NCBI GenBank assembly: GCA_035048815.1
Contig: JAUCBN010000062.1
Coordinates: forward strand, 6,396,001 to 6,460,000
Origin: Abelmoschus esculentus
Taxonomy: Eukaryota > Streptophyta > Magnoliopsida > Malvales > Malvaceae
Direction: 5' to 3'
Length of the DNA: 64,000 nucleotides
Shown: positions 45,725-55,776 of the stretch, in pieces
Numbering within the stretch: the stretch's first letter is position 1
Layout of the letters: each line of letters opens with the position of its first letter
Position numbers and translations under genes: made by a program
The notes under the pieces: generated by a model
What the model saw: the letters and a program-made list of their open reading frames with translations, nothing else
What the model was told of the DNA's origin: nothing
Database searches by the model: none

Positions 45725-47053
45725 TGTCGCGTGTTAAAAGTGCGCGTTTAGTGCAAGTGGGCACATCGAAAGTAATAAGTGATAAGCATTTATCGGATTA
45801 TCGTCTCCACAGGGACTGGTAGACTTAATATGTTTTCTTCGTCTTCTTGTTCTGTAGAAAGAAGTAAAATAAAACACAAGTGATTGAGTTTGGTTTAACT
45901 AAACTAAAATAACTAAGCAAAGTAAAGAGATTGAATATTAGAGAGAGATGGGTCAGGATCCAGTTGCGTTGTATTGTGGAATTGATTGACTTGTCTCTGC
46001 CCAATGCAATCGTATATCACTGCCTCGGCAGCACTGCAGATTACTGCCTTGGCAGCGACAATATTGTCCGCCGCGGCAATTCCTTGCTCGTGGGTAGACT
46101 TTACCAAAGTTCGGCAAAGTGTCCTTGAATGACTCCGCTTATCCCTAAGTCAGAGTGCTTTTGATGACTAGTCCTTGATGATACCTCCCGGCGTGAACCA
46201 ATTATACTCACCAACCAATCTCACACTTCTTTTAGCCGCTGAAAATCTTAACCTATCCCTAGGCCGAGTTAGTGTTTCGCGATTGAAACACCGTACTTAC
46301 CCCTTTCGTGAATCTAACTCTCCTGAGCATAGATAAATGGATTACTCACAAACTTCCCTCCCGGGCTTGAATGCAAGAACAAGGAATAACAAAGGATAAG
46401 CAAACCTTGATAATTTTATTGCATTGAAACAAAGACAAAGTACAATCTCCTCTCACATATACTAAACAACCTTCACCTAAACCCTAAGAGAGCTTAGAAC
46501 ATGATTGAGAGAAAGAAAACAAGTTATGATTCGACTCTTTCTCCTTGGGTATTCCTTGTGTGTTACATTGGATGGCTAGGTCTTTATATAGGCTAGACCT
46601 AGGGCAAACCTTTCCTAAGTAGAATACAACTTGGAGTAGGGAACAAGTCATGTACATAATTAAAATATTTCCAAGTTTAATTCTGCTAAGGAGGCTTTCC
46701 CGCATGGCCTTGTCTTGGGCTTTTCCTCATGCTAGCAAGCTCCGATCCATGGGCTTCAAGTCCAGAAACGTCCCTTGGATTTTTGTCTTCCAATCGCCTA
46801 CAGTCTTGCTTCCTGGCTTTCAGCTGCTGCCTCGGCATCAGGTCCTGCCTCGGCCTTGTCGCTGCCGCGGCACTAGTTCTCCTGCACAGATTTGAAAATG
46901 CGGTAAAATGTGCCTTTTCTGTAAATATTATCTCTATAAGCATAACTTCTAAATATATAACATTAAGTACATGCATTTGTCCAAGTAGGTGTAAATTCGG
47001 TGATTAATGCCAACAAAAGGTGTAAAAAATGATAGTGAGTTGAGCACTTATCA
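45725..47053 (-). repeat. 3' LTR of the inner element
   Basis: On the plus strand it begins TGTCGCGTG and ends GCACTTATCA; on the minus strand it begins TGATAAGTGC and ends CACGCGACA. 1,329 bases. It differs from 52611-53938 by scattered substitutions, a few percent by eye. It holds the palindromes CTGCCTCGGCAG (46019), CTGCCTTGGCAG (46045) and GCCGCGGC (46072 and 46862). Confidence 0.93.
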
Positions 47054-47973
47054 CACCCCCAAACTCGAACTATTGCTTGTCCTCAAGCAATGCAAACCAT
47101 CAATTTGCCGAACTCTACTCTCTCTTGGTCTTACATGTCCATCTATTCTCCCCACCATAACTAGGCCTATTCTTAAGCCTTAACCTTTCGGCTACCCAAG
47201 GGTTTACCTAGAAACAAAATATAAGAATTTTTAGTGTGTGTGTTTTTGTGGACAAGTTTCATTAAAGGCTTTCTTAGATAAACTCTAAGTTCAAGACAAG
47301 TAGAATTGGGTTAAGTGTTCTCTTCTTTTCTAAACAACCAATTCTTGAGCCAATTTCGGGCACCTCAAGGATTGTGTTTTTTCCTTCACTAAATTCTTTC
47401 TTTCTTTTTAATATTCCTTAAAACATACTAGAGCCAATTTCGGGCACCTCTAGCATGAATAAGAGTTCTTTCTAGAGCCGGTGATAGGCACCTCTAGTTA
47501 CTTTCCTAAAAATCTAAGTCTTTATCACCTAAGTTCATTAAAAAAATTCCTATAATCCAACAAGTCCCAAAAGTGTTTAGATTTCTTCCTATAGTAAGCT
47601 TCTAAGTTTTCATCCTTAAGTATCCTAAGGTTAAACCTTCTTAACAGAACCTAATCATGGTAAGGAGAAAGATTTCTATAGCCTTAAAGAATAAACTAAG
47701 GCAATACTGATGATAAGCAGTGCAAAAATGTAGGTAGTTAATTCAAGTACGGCGGGGAGCATGAAAATTAAAAAAAAAATCACTGGAATACTCCCTTTTT
47801 GGCAAGGCCTAGGCAGTAGATTGCTGCCTTGGCAGTGAATCTGCACCCCCAAACTCAAACCAAACGTTGTCCTCAATGCTTTATATTTGAAGAAATAATC
47901 GGGCAACACAAATATGAAATAAGCAACATATAAAGACAGCAGAAGCAATTAATATTGAATTAAGAACAAAGAT
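47054..47973 (-). other. Polypurine tract and 3' UTR of the inner element
   Basis: Next to the LTR on the minus strand is the tract CGAGTTTGGGGGTG, preceded by a hairpin at 47072-47091 (ATTGCTTG, loop AGGA, CAAGCAAT). Three copies of the iterated GAGGTGCCCGAAATTGGCTC-like motif lie at 47344-47369, 47428-47453 and 47472-47497. A second hairpin/purine module lies at 47844-47881. The layout mirrors that of the outer element. Confidence 0.75.
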
Positions 47974-49482
47974 TTAAAGCGACTCCGAAGAGCTGCTTGT
48001 AACAATTTTTCTCCTTGGCCTTGCTGTCGATTGCTTTGTTCTTGGTGAGGGTGATGGTTGAGCTTTTGCTTGCCGGGGCGGTTGGACTCTTGTGGGTGGT
48101 GTCTGTTGCATTGGGGCCTCGACCCCTTCTCCTTCTTCCACATCGGCCATGTCTTCGGTCAGCATTATGTCTGTTCCACCTCCCATTGCTGTAGCTCCTC
48201 CGGTGTGGTGTGTACTTGGTCCGGCGGCAGTGGAGCTTTGGTGCACATAGGCATCTATCTCAGCTGATAGACTGTCCATGATGATTGAGGATCGGGGTGG
48301 AGTGCTGAAAACTGTCCTCCGTTTGGTTGGTCTTCTGCTAGCAGATGATGCCGCGGCAGAATCCGCTGCCCTGGATGGGCCGACAGCCTGGTACTGCGGT
48401 GGAGGGTCCGCATGGAAGAACGACCTTGGTCCTTCCGGAGCTGGTGTAGTCTCGGTGTAAGGGGTGGCTGTGACAAACATATTGCTGGGAAACTCTGGAA
48501 ATTGTGCCCCTTGGTCTGGAAAAGCGTGGAGCATCATCTGGGCGAGTGTGCCGTTGAAATCTCGTTGGTACTCCATGTACCTCTGTTGTCTGAGGTCCAT
48601 CGCTGCCATCCTTTGCAAAATCTCCTAGTATGGGTTTGTTGCGGCAGAGGTGTGGGCAGTATCATGTATGTCTGCCGTGTACTGGGCCCCGACGACAGTA
48701 TCAGCCATGAACTGCTGGGGCGTTGCTTGGACTGGCTCCGCCTGCGTGATCTGCATGACTTTGTGACAAAGGTCCCTGGTCCATCCTTTCCTTTGGTTAG
48801 TGTATTCGTCCGTATCTTCGATTGGCACACCTGCGGCAACACACAAACCTGTGATCAAACATGGGAAATATCATGGTCCCCTATCTTTCTTACCGCATTC
48901 GTGAATTTCACGTATGATGATCTCTCCAACATTGATGGTCCTTTTGTTGATGATCGATTGGATGAACACCAATCGCCTTTGGTCCACCGTGCTATTGTGG
49001 GACGTGGGGATGAGGCGTCGCTTGAAAAAGGTATTCCACATCTTGGCCTCGGGCTTTAGGCTTTGCCTTGTTACGGATCCTCTATGGGTACCGCTTTCCC
49101 ATGGGGTATTCGCGTAATCCTCGGTAGTAATGTCTTCCAAGAATTCGGCATGAACATCACTGTTTGGAGTGAGGTCGTAGAAATCGTTGATGGTCTCGGC
49201 ATCTAACTGGACCGGCCTGCCGCGACAGTGAACAAAGTGGGAATCTTTGTTGGGCCCGTGAGCATAGAATTCCCGCACGATGGTCGCGTTCGCTTGGGCA
49301 GGTTGGAGATAGAAAATTTCTCAATCTTGGTACTTGATTCTGTCAAAAAGATAATGCTCGATGCCGTAGTTTTCATCATCCGAATGCTGGAAACCTTGTT
49401 CTTCCCACAATTGCCGGGCGATGAAAGATCGGTTGAAACGATCTTGAACGTTGGCTGGGGCAAATCTCTTGTAAGTTGCCAT
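47974..49482 (-). pseudogene. Extra post-pol ORF of the inner element, single frame with three stops
   Basis: The start ATG is at 49482 (MATYKRFAPA). One frame runs to the stop at 47974 (about 502 codons), broken only by in-frame stops near 49322, 48870 and 48627. Two of these sit at codons that are Trp (TGG) and Gln (CAG) in the outer copy. Blocks include 'QANATIVREFYAHGP', 'LKPEAKMWNTFFKRRLIPTS', 'RTINVGEIIIREIHECG' and 'LITGLCVAAGVPIEDTDE'. The C-terminal third is Pro/Ser/Thr-rich with a basic end. It belongs to the 'putative plant transposon protein' type. The intact frame makes this the best copy in the window for a profile search. Function unknown. Confidence 0.78.
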
Positions 49483-49961
49483 CAAGATTGTGAGAGATTG
49501 GATTTCTTGGAGGTTTTCTTGAAAATATCTGGAAATTTCACAAAGAATTGTGAGTAGGCAGAGAGTAATGTGAGAGGAAGATTGTTATGAATTCTAAAGA
49601 AAACAAGAAAGTAAGAGTGAATAGTTCAAGAGGAAGGGGTTTCTTATATAGGTCTCGGCCTTGTGACCGTTTGGATCCACTAGCCGTTGTTCTTTATTGC
49701 CGTTTCCTTTTCTGCCGCGGCAGGAATCTCGACAGACTAGCCGTTACACTGTTCTGCCCGTTGAGACTACTGCGGCCCTGACACTGTTTTTCTGCCTCGG
49801 CAGAGTTCCTGCTGTGAACTACTTCTCCTTTATTCTTGCTTATTATCCTAAATAGAAATTAAATACACAAAAAGAAAAGCACTTAAAGCAAAAATAAATT
49901 CGAAAAAAAATAAAAATAAACTAAACTAATCCTAATATATTAATAAAGAAAAGGGAGGAGA
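49483..49961 (-). other. Spacer between the pol remnant and extra ORF, inner element
   Basis: About 480 bases without coding support. It contains four TGCC-type palindromes in about 140 bases, including CTGCCGCGGCAG near 49719 and CTGCCTCGGCAG near 49793. The corresponding outer-element spacer (42919-43349) has similar ones near 43076 and 43160. It may serve as promoter or splice region for the extra ORF. Confidence 0.5.
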
Positions 49962-51289
49962 TCATGTTACTGCTGGAGAGCATGCAAATGCATCTCCCAA
50001 GATGATTCTCTCTCGTTGGCCCGAATTGTAAATCGGTTGTGGGCCACTCCCTTTTGCTGTGTGTCCATCCACTTTGGGCTTAATCTTTTTACCAACTAAT
50101 CTGCCGAGCATTCTGCCAAGGCAGGAAATTTTGGTACTTCCTGTGTGAATGGCCTTGCACTCCTCTGGATCATCATATTTTTTTAAGTTGTGGAATGCGT
50201 TGAGTTTGACTTGTTGGTCATTGACCCGCATTGTCAACTCTCCTTTTTCCACATCAATTAGGGTGCGTCCAGTTGCAAGGAAAGGTCTCCCAAGGATGAT
50301 CGGTGCATTATCATCTGCTTCACAATCAAGGACAAGAAAATCAGCAGGAAAAATAAACATATCAACTCTTACAGTATGTCCTCGATTTTGCCTTCAGGTT
50401 GCACGTAGGATCGATCCGCTAGTTGGAGCATAACTGTTGTAGGTTTTGCCCTTCCTATTCCAAGCTTTTGAAAGACTGATTTGGGCATTAGATTTATACT
50501 CGCTCCAAGGTCGCATAGGGCCTTACCTTCATAATTTTTACCTATTGCACAAGGTATGATAAAGCAGTCAGGATCTTTTAATTTTGGTGGCATGCGATTG
50601 TGCAGCATTACCATGCATCCCTCGGTAGCAGCCACTGTTTCGAACTCACCTATTCGTTTCCTCTTTGACACCATGTCCTTTAAGAACTTGGCATAGTTAG
50701 GCATTTGTTCAATTGCCTCTACGAACGGTATGTTAATGTGGACTTGCTTTAGAATATCAAGGAATTTCTTGAATTGCTGGTCCTGTTTTTGCTTTTTCAA
50801 CCTTTGTGGGAAAGGTGGTGGTGGTCTCATCTCATCCAGGGTTTCTTTAGTTTGGAATTTAATACCTGGCACCACTAGGGTTGTCGCTGTCTTGGCAGGC
50901 TGTTCAGGAGCTGCTGTGATCTTTGCCGGGGCAGTGTTATCAGCATCAGTTTGCTCAGCCTCTTCTTTTGCTGGATCCGCTGATTGAATTTGGCTCTCTG
51001 GGATCTTTTCCTTCAGCTGTAGACCACTCCTATTAGTAATTGCTTTGCATTGTTCATGGCCCATTACCTTAGCAACTTCAGTATTGCTAGGTAGTCCTCC
51101 TTGTGGTCTAGTGTTTATGTTTTGAGCAAACTGCCCAACCTGAGTTTCTAGCGTTTTAATGGCCACTTCTTGATTTTGCAACCTCATCTCAGTTCTATTC
51201 ATAAAAGCATCTGTCCTTTTGATGAAATTACTATTCTCTGCCATGTATGACTTGGTTTTCATCATAAAGGCTTTTAGAGTGTTCTCCAA
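49962..51289 (-). pseudogene. Gag C-terminus and protease of the inner element, joined to the pol tail
   Basis: The first frame, 51289-50369, carries a Gag-pol linker with 'MPNYAKFLKDMVSKRKRIGE' and the aspartic protease site in 'ALCDLGASINLMP'. After a break at about 50365 the frame 50360-49962 continues the protease ('NAPIILGRPFLATGRTLIDV'; the 'ILGRPFL' block is typical of retropepsins). After 'KKYDDPEECKAI' and a short linker it ends 'IILGDAFACSPAVT', which aligns with the last residues of the outer chimera's integrase tail. RT, RNase H and integrase are thus deleted. The element cannot move without help. Confidence 0.8.
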
Positions 51290-51334
51290 CGAACTTACCG
51301 GTTGCTGCTACATCTGTTGCGGCGACATTGACTG

Positions 51335-52513
51335 CTAGGCATGCTGCTGCGGCAGTTGTTGCATCGGTTGCTGAAATCCTGAAGGTTGGGTGATTGGGTT
51401 TAAGGCATTTTTAGGGTTGCTCCATGTTAGGTTTGGATGCCTCTTCCATGAGGGATTGTATGTGTTGGACATCATATTGTTTCGGTTGTAGTTCCCAACA
51501 TACATACCGGTTTCTTGATTCATGCAATTAGAGGAACTGTGGTTACCTCCACATAAGTCACAATAAGAATCAATTACCTTAACCTCACGGGTATTTTGCT
51601 GTAATTGTAGGTTTTGCACCATCTTGGTAAGAGAGGACAATTGTGCTGCCACTGAATTCGACGTGTCTAATTCATTTACCGTGGCTTGGCGTCTTACTCC
51701 TCCTCGCCTAGATGTAGGAAATTGAAAATCATTTTTTGCGAGTTTGTTTAGTATCTCGATAGCTTCCTCAGGTGCTTTATCAAGGAGTGTTCCGTTTGCC
51801 GAGGAATCTAACATCATCCTTGTCGTGGCATTCGTGGCATTATAGAACATTGTCACTTGTGTCCATAGGGGAAATCCATGCAAAGGACACTTGTGTAGTA
51901 ACTCCCTGTAGCGCTCCCATGCCTCGTACATAGGTTCGTCATCTTCCTGTCGAAAAGAAGTGATTTCATTACGAATTCTATCATATAGGTTTGTAGGATT
52001 AAAACGAGTAATAAAATCACGGCAGAGTTCACTCCAAGATCCAATAGATCCTGCTGGAATGCTATTCAGCCAAGCTTTCGCCCTATCCCTCAGTGAATAG
52101 GGGGATAGCTTCAATCGTAAGACATCTTCATGGACTCCTTGGATTTTGAAAGAGTTGCAAATTTCCATGAAGGACTTAAGGTGCTGCCTTGCGTCTTCAG
52201 TTGCAGACCCACCAAATTGTCCAATAGTGTTAAGCATATTGAACATAACATGTTTCAGTTCAAAGTGGGCTGCTTCTATCTCCGGTGTAACAACTCCTAG
52301 GTTTAATCCATTTAAGTCCTCCTCCAGGAAGTCTCTGAAAGTGAGCTGCCGCGGCCCAGGTGACGGCGGAAGACCTCCATTACCGGCAGGTAAGTTTTGT
52401 CCCGCCGGGGGATCTGCCATGTCTTTTTGGATTTGTCTCCTCAACCTTTCACTTGTTCGTTCGATCTCTGGATCTAACTCGTACAAAGGGTTGGTTGGGT
52501 TGACCCTGGTCAT
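51335..52513 (-). CDS. Gag of the inner Ty3 element (392 residues)
   Basis: Starts MTRVNPTNPLYELDPEIERT, about 100 bases after the LTR. Residues about 85-290 form the retrotransposon gag (capsid-like) domain: 'FGGSATEDARQHLKSFMEIC', 'LRDRAKAWLNSIPAGSIGSW', 'CRDFITRFNPTNLYDRIRNE' and 'MYEAWERYRELLHKCPLHGF'. A zinc-knuckle-like CDLCGGNHSSSNC (C-x2-C-x3-H-x4-C) follows near residue 335. The frame stops at 51335 after a Gln-rich stretch. The following frame (51289 on) continues the polyprotein, so the TAG here is probably a disabling change. The Gag itself looks intact and could still package RNA. Confidence 0.87.
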   Translation of the reverse strand: MTRVNPTNPLYELDPEIERTSERLRRQIQKDMADPPAGQNLPAGNGGLPPSPGPRQLTFRDFLEEDLNGLNLGVVTPEIEAAHFELKHVMFNMLNTIGQFGGSATEDARQHLKSFMEICNSFKIQGVHEDVLRLKLSPYSLRDRAKAWLNSIPAGSIGSWSELCRDFITRFNPTNLYDRIRNEITSFRQEDDEPMYEAWERYRELLHKCPLHGFPLWTQVTMFYNATNATTRMMLDSSANGTLLDKAPEEAIEILNKLAKNDFQFPTSRRGGVRRQATVNELDTSNSVAAQLSSLTKMVQNLQLQQNTREVKVIDSYCDLCGGNHSSSNCMNQETGMYVGNYNRNNMMSNTYNPSWKRHPNLTWSNPKNALNPITQPSGFQQPMQQLPQQHA

Positions 52514-52584
52514 ACACCAAGAAAAAAAAGAGTAAAATAAAAATAAAAAGAAACAAGAAAATAAAGAAAAAAAATTTAGTTGCC

Positions 52585-52609
52585 AGTCCCTGGCAACGGC
52601 GCCAAAAAC
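52585..52609 (-). other. Primer binding site of the inner element
   Basis: On the minus strand, right after the LTR end, it reads AGTTTTTGGCGCCGTTGCC followed by AGGG. It is the same type as that of the outer element. Confidence 0.85.
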
Positions 52610-52610
52610 T

Positions 52611-53938
52611 TGTCGCGTGTCAAAAGTGCGCGTTTAGTGCAAGTGGACACATCGAAAGTAATAAGTGATAAGCATTTATCGGATTATCGTCTCCAAAGGG
52701 ACTAATAGACTTAATATGTCTTCTTCGTCTTCTTGTTCTGTAGAAAGAAGTAAAATAAAACACAAGTGATTGAGTTTGGTTTAACTAAATTAAAACAACT
52801 TAGCAAAGTAAAGAGATTGAATATTAGAGAGAGATGGGTCAGGTCCAGTTGCGTTGTATTGTGGAATTGATTGACTTGTCTCTGCCCAATGCAATCGTAT
52901 ATCACTGCCTCGGCAGCACTGCAGATTACTGCCTTGGCAGCGACAATAATGTCCGTCGCGGCAATCCCTTGCTCGTGGGTAGACTTTACCAAAGTTCGGC
53001 AAAGTGTCCTTGAATGACTCCGCTTATCCCTAAGTCAGAGTGTTGTTGATGACTAGTCCTTAATGATACCTCCCGGCGTGAACCAATTATACTCACCAAC
53101 CAATCTCACACTTCTTTTAGCCGCTGAAACTCTTAACCTATCCCTAGGTCGAGTTAGTGTTTCGCGATTGAAACACCGTACTTACCCTTTTCGTGAATCT
53201 AACTCTCCCGAGCTTAGATAAATGGATTACTCACAAACTTCCCTCTCGGGCTTGAATGCAAGAACAAGGAATAACAAAGAATAAGCAAACCTTGATAATT
53301 TTATTGCATTGAAACAAAGACAAAGTACAATCTCCTCTCACATATACTAAACAACCTTCACCTAAACCCTAAGAGAGCTTAGAACATGATTGAGAGAAAG
53401 AAAACAAGTTATGATTCGGCTCTTTCTCCCTAGGTATTCCGTGTGTGTTACATTGGATGGCTAGGTCTTTATATAGGCTAGACCTAGGGCAAACCTTTCC
53501 TAAGTAGAATACAACTTGGAGTAGGGAACAAGTCATGTACATAATTAAAATATTTCCAAGTTTAATTCCGCTAAGGGGGCTTTCCCGCATGGCCTTGTCT
53601 TGGGCTTTTCCTCATGCTAGCAAGCTCCGATCCATGGGCTTCAAGTCCAGAAACGTCCCTTGGATTTTTGTCTTTCAATCGCCTACAGTCTTGCTTCCTG
53701 GCTTTCAGCTGCTGCCTCGGCATCAGGTCCTGCCTCGGCCTTGTCGCTGCCGCGACACTGGTTCTCCTGCACAGATATGAAAATGCGGTAAAACATGCCT
53801 TTTCTGTAAATATTATCTCTATAAGCGTAACTTCTAAATATATCACATTAAGTACATGCATTGGTCCAAGTAGGTGTAAATTCGGTGATTAATGCCAACA
53901 AAAGGTGTAAAAAGTGATAGTGAGTTGAGCACTTATCA
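52611..53938 (-). repeat. 5' LTR of the inner element
   Basis: 1,328 bases with the same ends as the 3' copy. A TATA-like word lies near 53470 ('ctatataaagac' on the minus strand). It carries the same set of palindromes as the other LTR (52907, 52933, 53705-53760). Confidence 0.93.
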
Positions 53939-53944
53939 GTTTGC

Positions 53945-53982
53945 ATTGCTTGAGGACAAGCAATAGTTCGAGTTTGGGGCTG
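53945..53982 (+). other. Hairpin and polypurine tract of the outer element
   Basis: A hairpin at 53945-53964 (ATTGCTTG, loop AGGA, CAAGCAAT) is followed by AGTTCGAGTTTGGGG. The 3' LTR starts at 53983. This short island is outer-element sequence between the inner element and the 3' LTR. Confidence 0.8.
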
Positions 53983-55357
53983 TGATAAGTCCTCAAAAGA
54001 CTATCACTTTTATACCTTTCGTGGACAATAATTACTTAAATCTACACCTATTTGGACTAATGCATGAGCCTAATGTGTGATATTTGCATACATTGCCTTC
54101 ATGACATATAAGGATGATATTTATAGAAAATATAAGCTTTAATGCATCTTTGTGCATTTGCAGATAAATTTGGACCCTGATCGAACCAACCACAGATGGA
54201 AGCTTCTATTGATGGAAGCTAAGCAGACTCAAAGTCGTCTACCTCCGTCGGGGCAACAAATGCACACTGTCGTGGCGGGGAACTTTTTAAGACCAAAAGT
54301 CAAAGTGGTGATCGATTTGAAGAGCATAAAAAGATGAATTTTTCTAGACACTTTGCATAGCAATTGGAGTTCGGGAAGACGGTATAAAGATGGAAAAAAC
54401 CAAATTAAGAGATTCACCTTTTCAAGGAAGGAAACATCCAAACTTACTAAACTTCTTCTCCAAGGCTGATGTTGCCCTAGTTTTAGCCTATATAAAGGAT
54501 GTGTCGTCCAAGAGAAGAGAGGGAGAGGAGAGTTGACAATAAACTTTAGAGATTTCTTTGTTTTCCATTATGTTCTAAATTCTCTTAGGGTTTAGGTGAA
54601 AGTTGTCGAGTATTTATGAGAGGATATTGATTTTGTTTTCTTGTTTCATGCAATAAAATATTAAGGTTTGCTTATTCTTTGCCATTCATTGTTCTTTCAT
54701 TCAAGCTCGGGAGAGAAGTTTGTGAGAGATCTATTTATCTAATATTGGGAGAGTTAGATTCACGAAAGGAATAAGTGTGGTATTTTTCTAGCTGGAAAAT
54801 ACTAACTCGGCCTAGGGATAGGTTAGAGTTTCAGCGGCTAAAAGAAGTGTGAGATTGGTTGGTGGTTATAATTGATTCACGCCGGGAGGTATCATCATGG
54901 TCTAGTCATCAACAATATTTCGACTTAGGGATAAGCGGAGTCATCAAAGGACACTTTGCCGAACCTTAATCAAGTCCACCCAAGAGCAAGGGATTGCCGC
55001 GGCGGACGCACCCTTCACTGTCGAGGCGGTTGAACTGTAGTACTGCCGAGGCAATGTAGTGTAGTTGCATTAAACAGAAACAATTCAATTGAATCCACAA
55101 TACGACATAACTGGATCCTTCCCATTCTCTCAAACTGATTTCATTCTTTATTTTCTTTGTTTTATTCAAGTTGTTTTCATTTAATTCAAGACAACCAATT
55201 AATCTGTGTTTTTATTTTATTTCTTTTGCAGAGCGAGAAGAGCAAGGGGACATATTAAGTATACCAATCCCTGTGGAGATGATACTCGATATTTATCAAT
55301 TTATTACTTGCGACGTGTTCACTTGCACAAATTGCGCTACCCTTTTTACACACAATA
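53983..55357 (+). repeat. 3' LTR of the outer Ty3 element
   Basis: It begins TGATAAGTCC and ends ACACACAATA, followed by the GGAGG target copy. 1,375 bases, near-identical in order to 40514-41902 with scattered substitutions and without the 17-base duplication. Confidence 0.92.
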
Positions 55358-55647
55358 GGAGGGCATTTCATCATTTGTAATAAAAAAGTAGAGTCTAAAC
55401 TGCTGCAACACATTAAATAACTTTTTAGATTAAAAATTCAATTAAAATCCTAAATAAACTAGAAATTATATAGATGAAACTACTAAAGACACTCCCAGTA
55501 GCAAGAGAACATAGCGTCGTACAACAAGATGAAAGCAACATCTTCTTGCCCACAGTGGTGTGTCAAAGTGTCAACACTACCTCCCCCAAAACCGATTTTC
55601 TTCAAAACCAATCGTAGAAGCAGAGCAGTTCAATCCCACAATCACCG

Positions 55648-55776
55648 TGTTGAAAAAGTATTTTAGTGTAATTGAGTTGGTTACACAAGAAGTTTATTTA
55701 TACAACAATTAACGGCTAAAACTAATTAACCAACTCAATAAACTAATTAACCAACATTTACAATAGCGTTTCAACA
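55648..55776 (-). repeat. Probable short 3' LTR of a decayed copia element
   Basis: On the minus strand it begins TGTTGAAACG right after the purine tract TTGAGGGGGAA and ends TTTTTCAACA, giving near-perfect TGTTGAAA inverted ends at only 129 bases. It has a TATA-like word ('tgtataaataaac' on the minus strand). The short length is unusual, so the far end could be misplaced. Confidence 0.5.

Larger units (their letters stand above)
45725..53938 (-). mobile_element. Inner Athila-like Ty3 element, inverted inside the outer one
   Basis: A complete 8,214-base element on the minus strand, bounded by the 5-bp duplication GTTTG (45720-45724 and 53939-53943). LTRs 52611-53938 (5') and 45725-47053 (3'). 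It inserted some 40 bases before the outer element's 3' LTR. It keeps gag, protease and the extra ORF but has lost RT, RNase H and integrase. It is a subfamily relative of the outer element: the LTR 5' parts differ, while U5, primer site, Gag and extra ORF are alike. Confidence 0.93.
40514..55357 (+). mobile_element. Outer Athila-like Ty3 element with nested insertion
   Basis: A complete element bounded by the 5-bp duplication GGAGG (40509-40513 and 55358-55362). Parts: 5' LTR 40514-41902, primer site 41905 on, a shortened gag-integrase ORF, the extra post-pol ORF, a 3' UTR, inner element 45725-53938 with its target copy, polypurine tract and 3' LTR 53983-55357. Without the inner insert it is about 6.6 kb, far shorter than autonomous Athila relatives. 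It lacks protease, RT, RNase H and most of integrase. Confidence 0.92.

Noticed and set aside
46484..47007. Pairs of small frames in the inner LTRs (repeated at 53369-53892)
   Set aside because: They occur in both LTR copies only because the LTRs are duplicates; no coding features are seen.
48412..49059. 215-codon plus-strand open frame
   Set aside because: Antisense shadow of the inner element's extra ORF.
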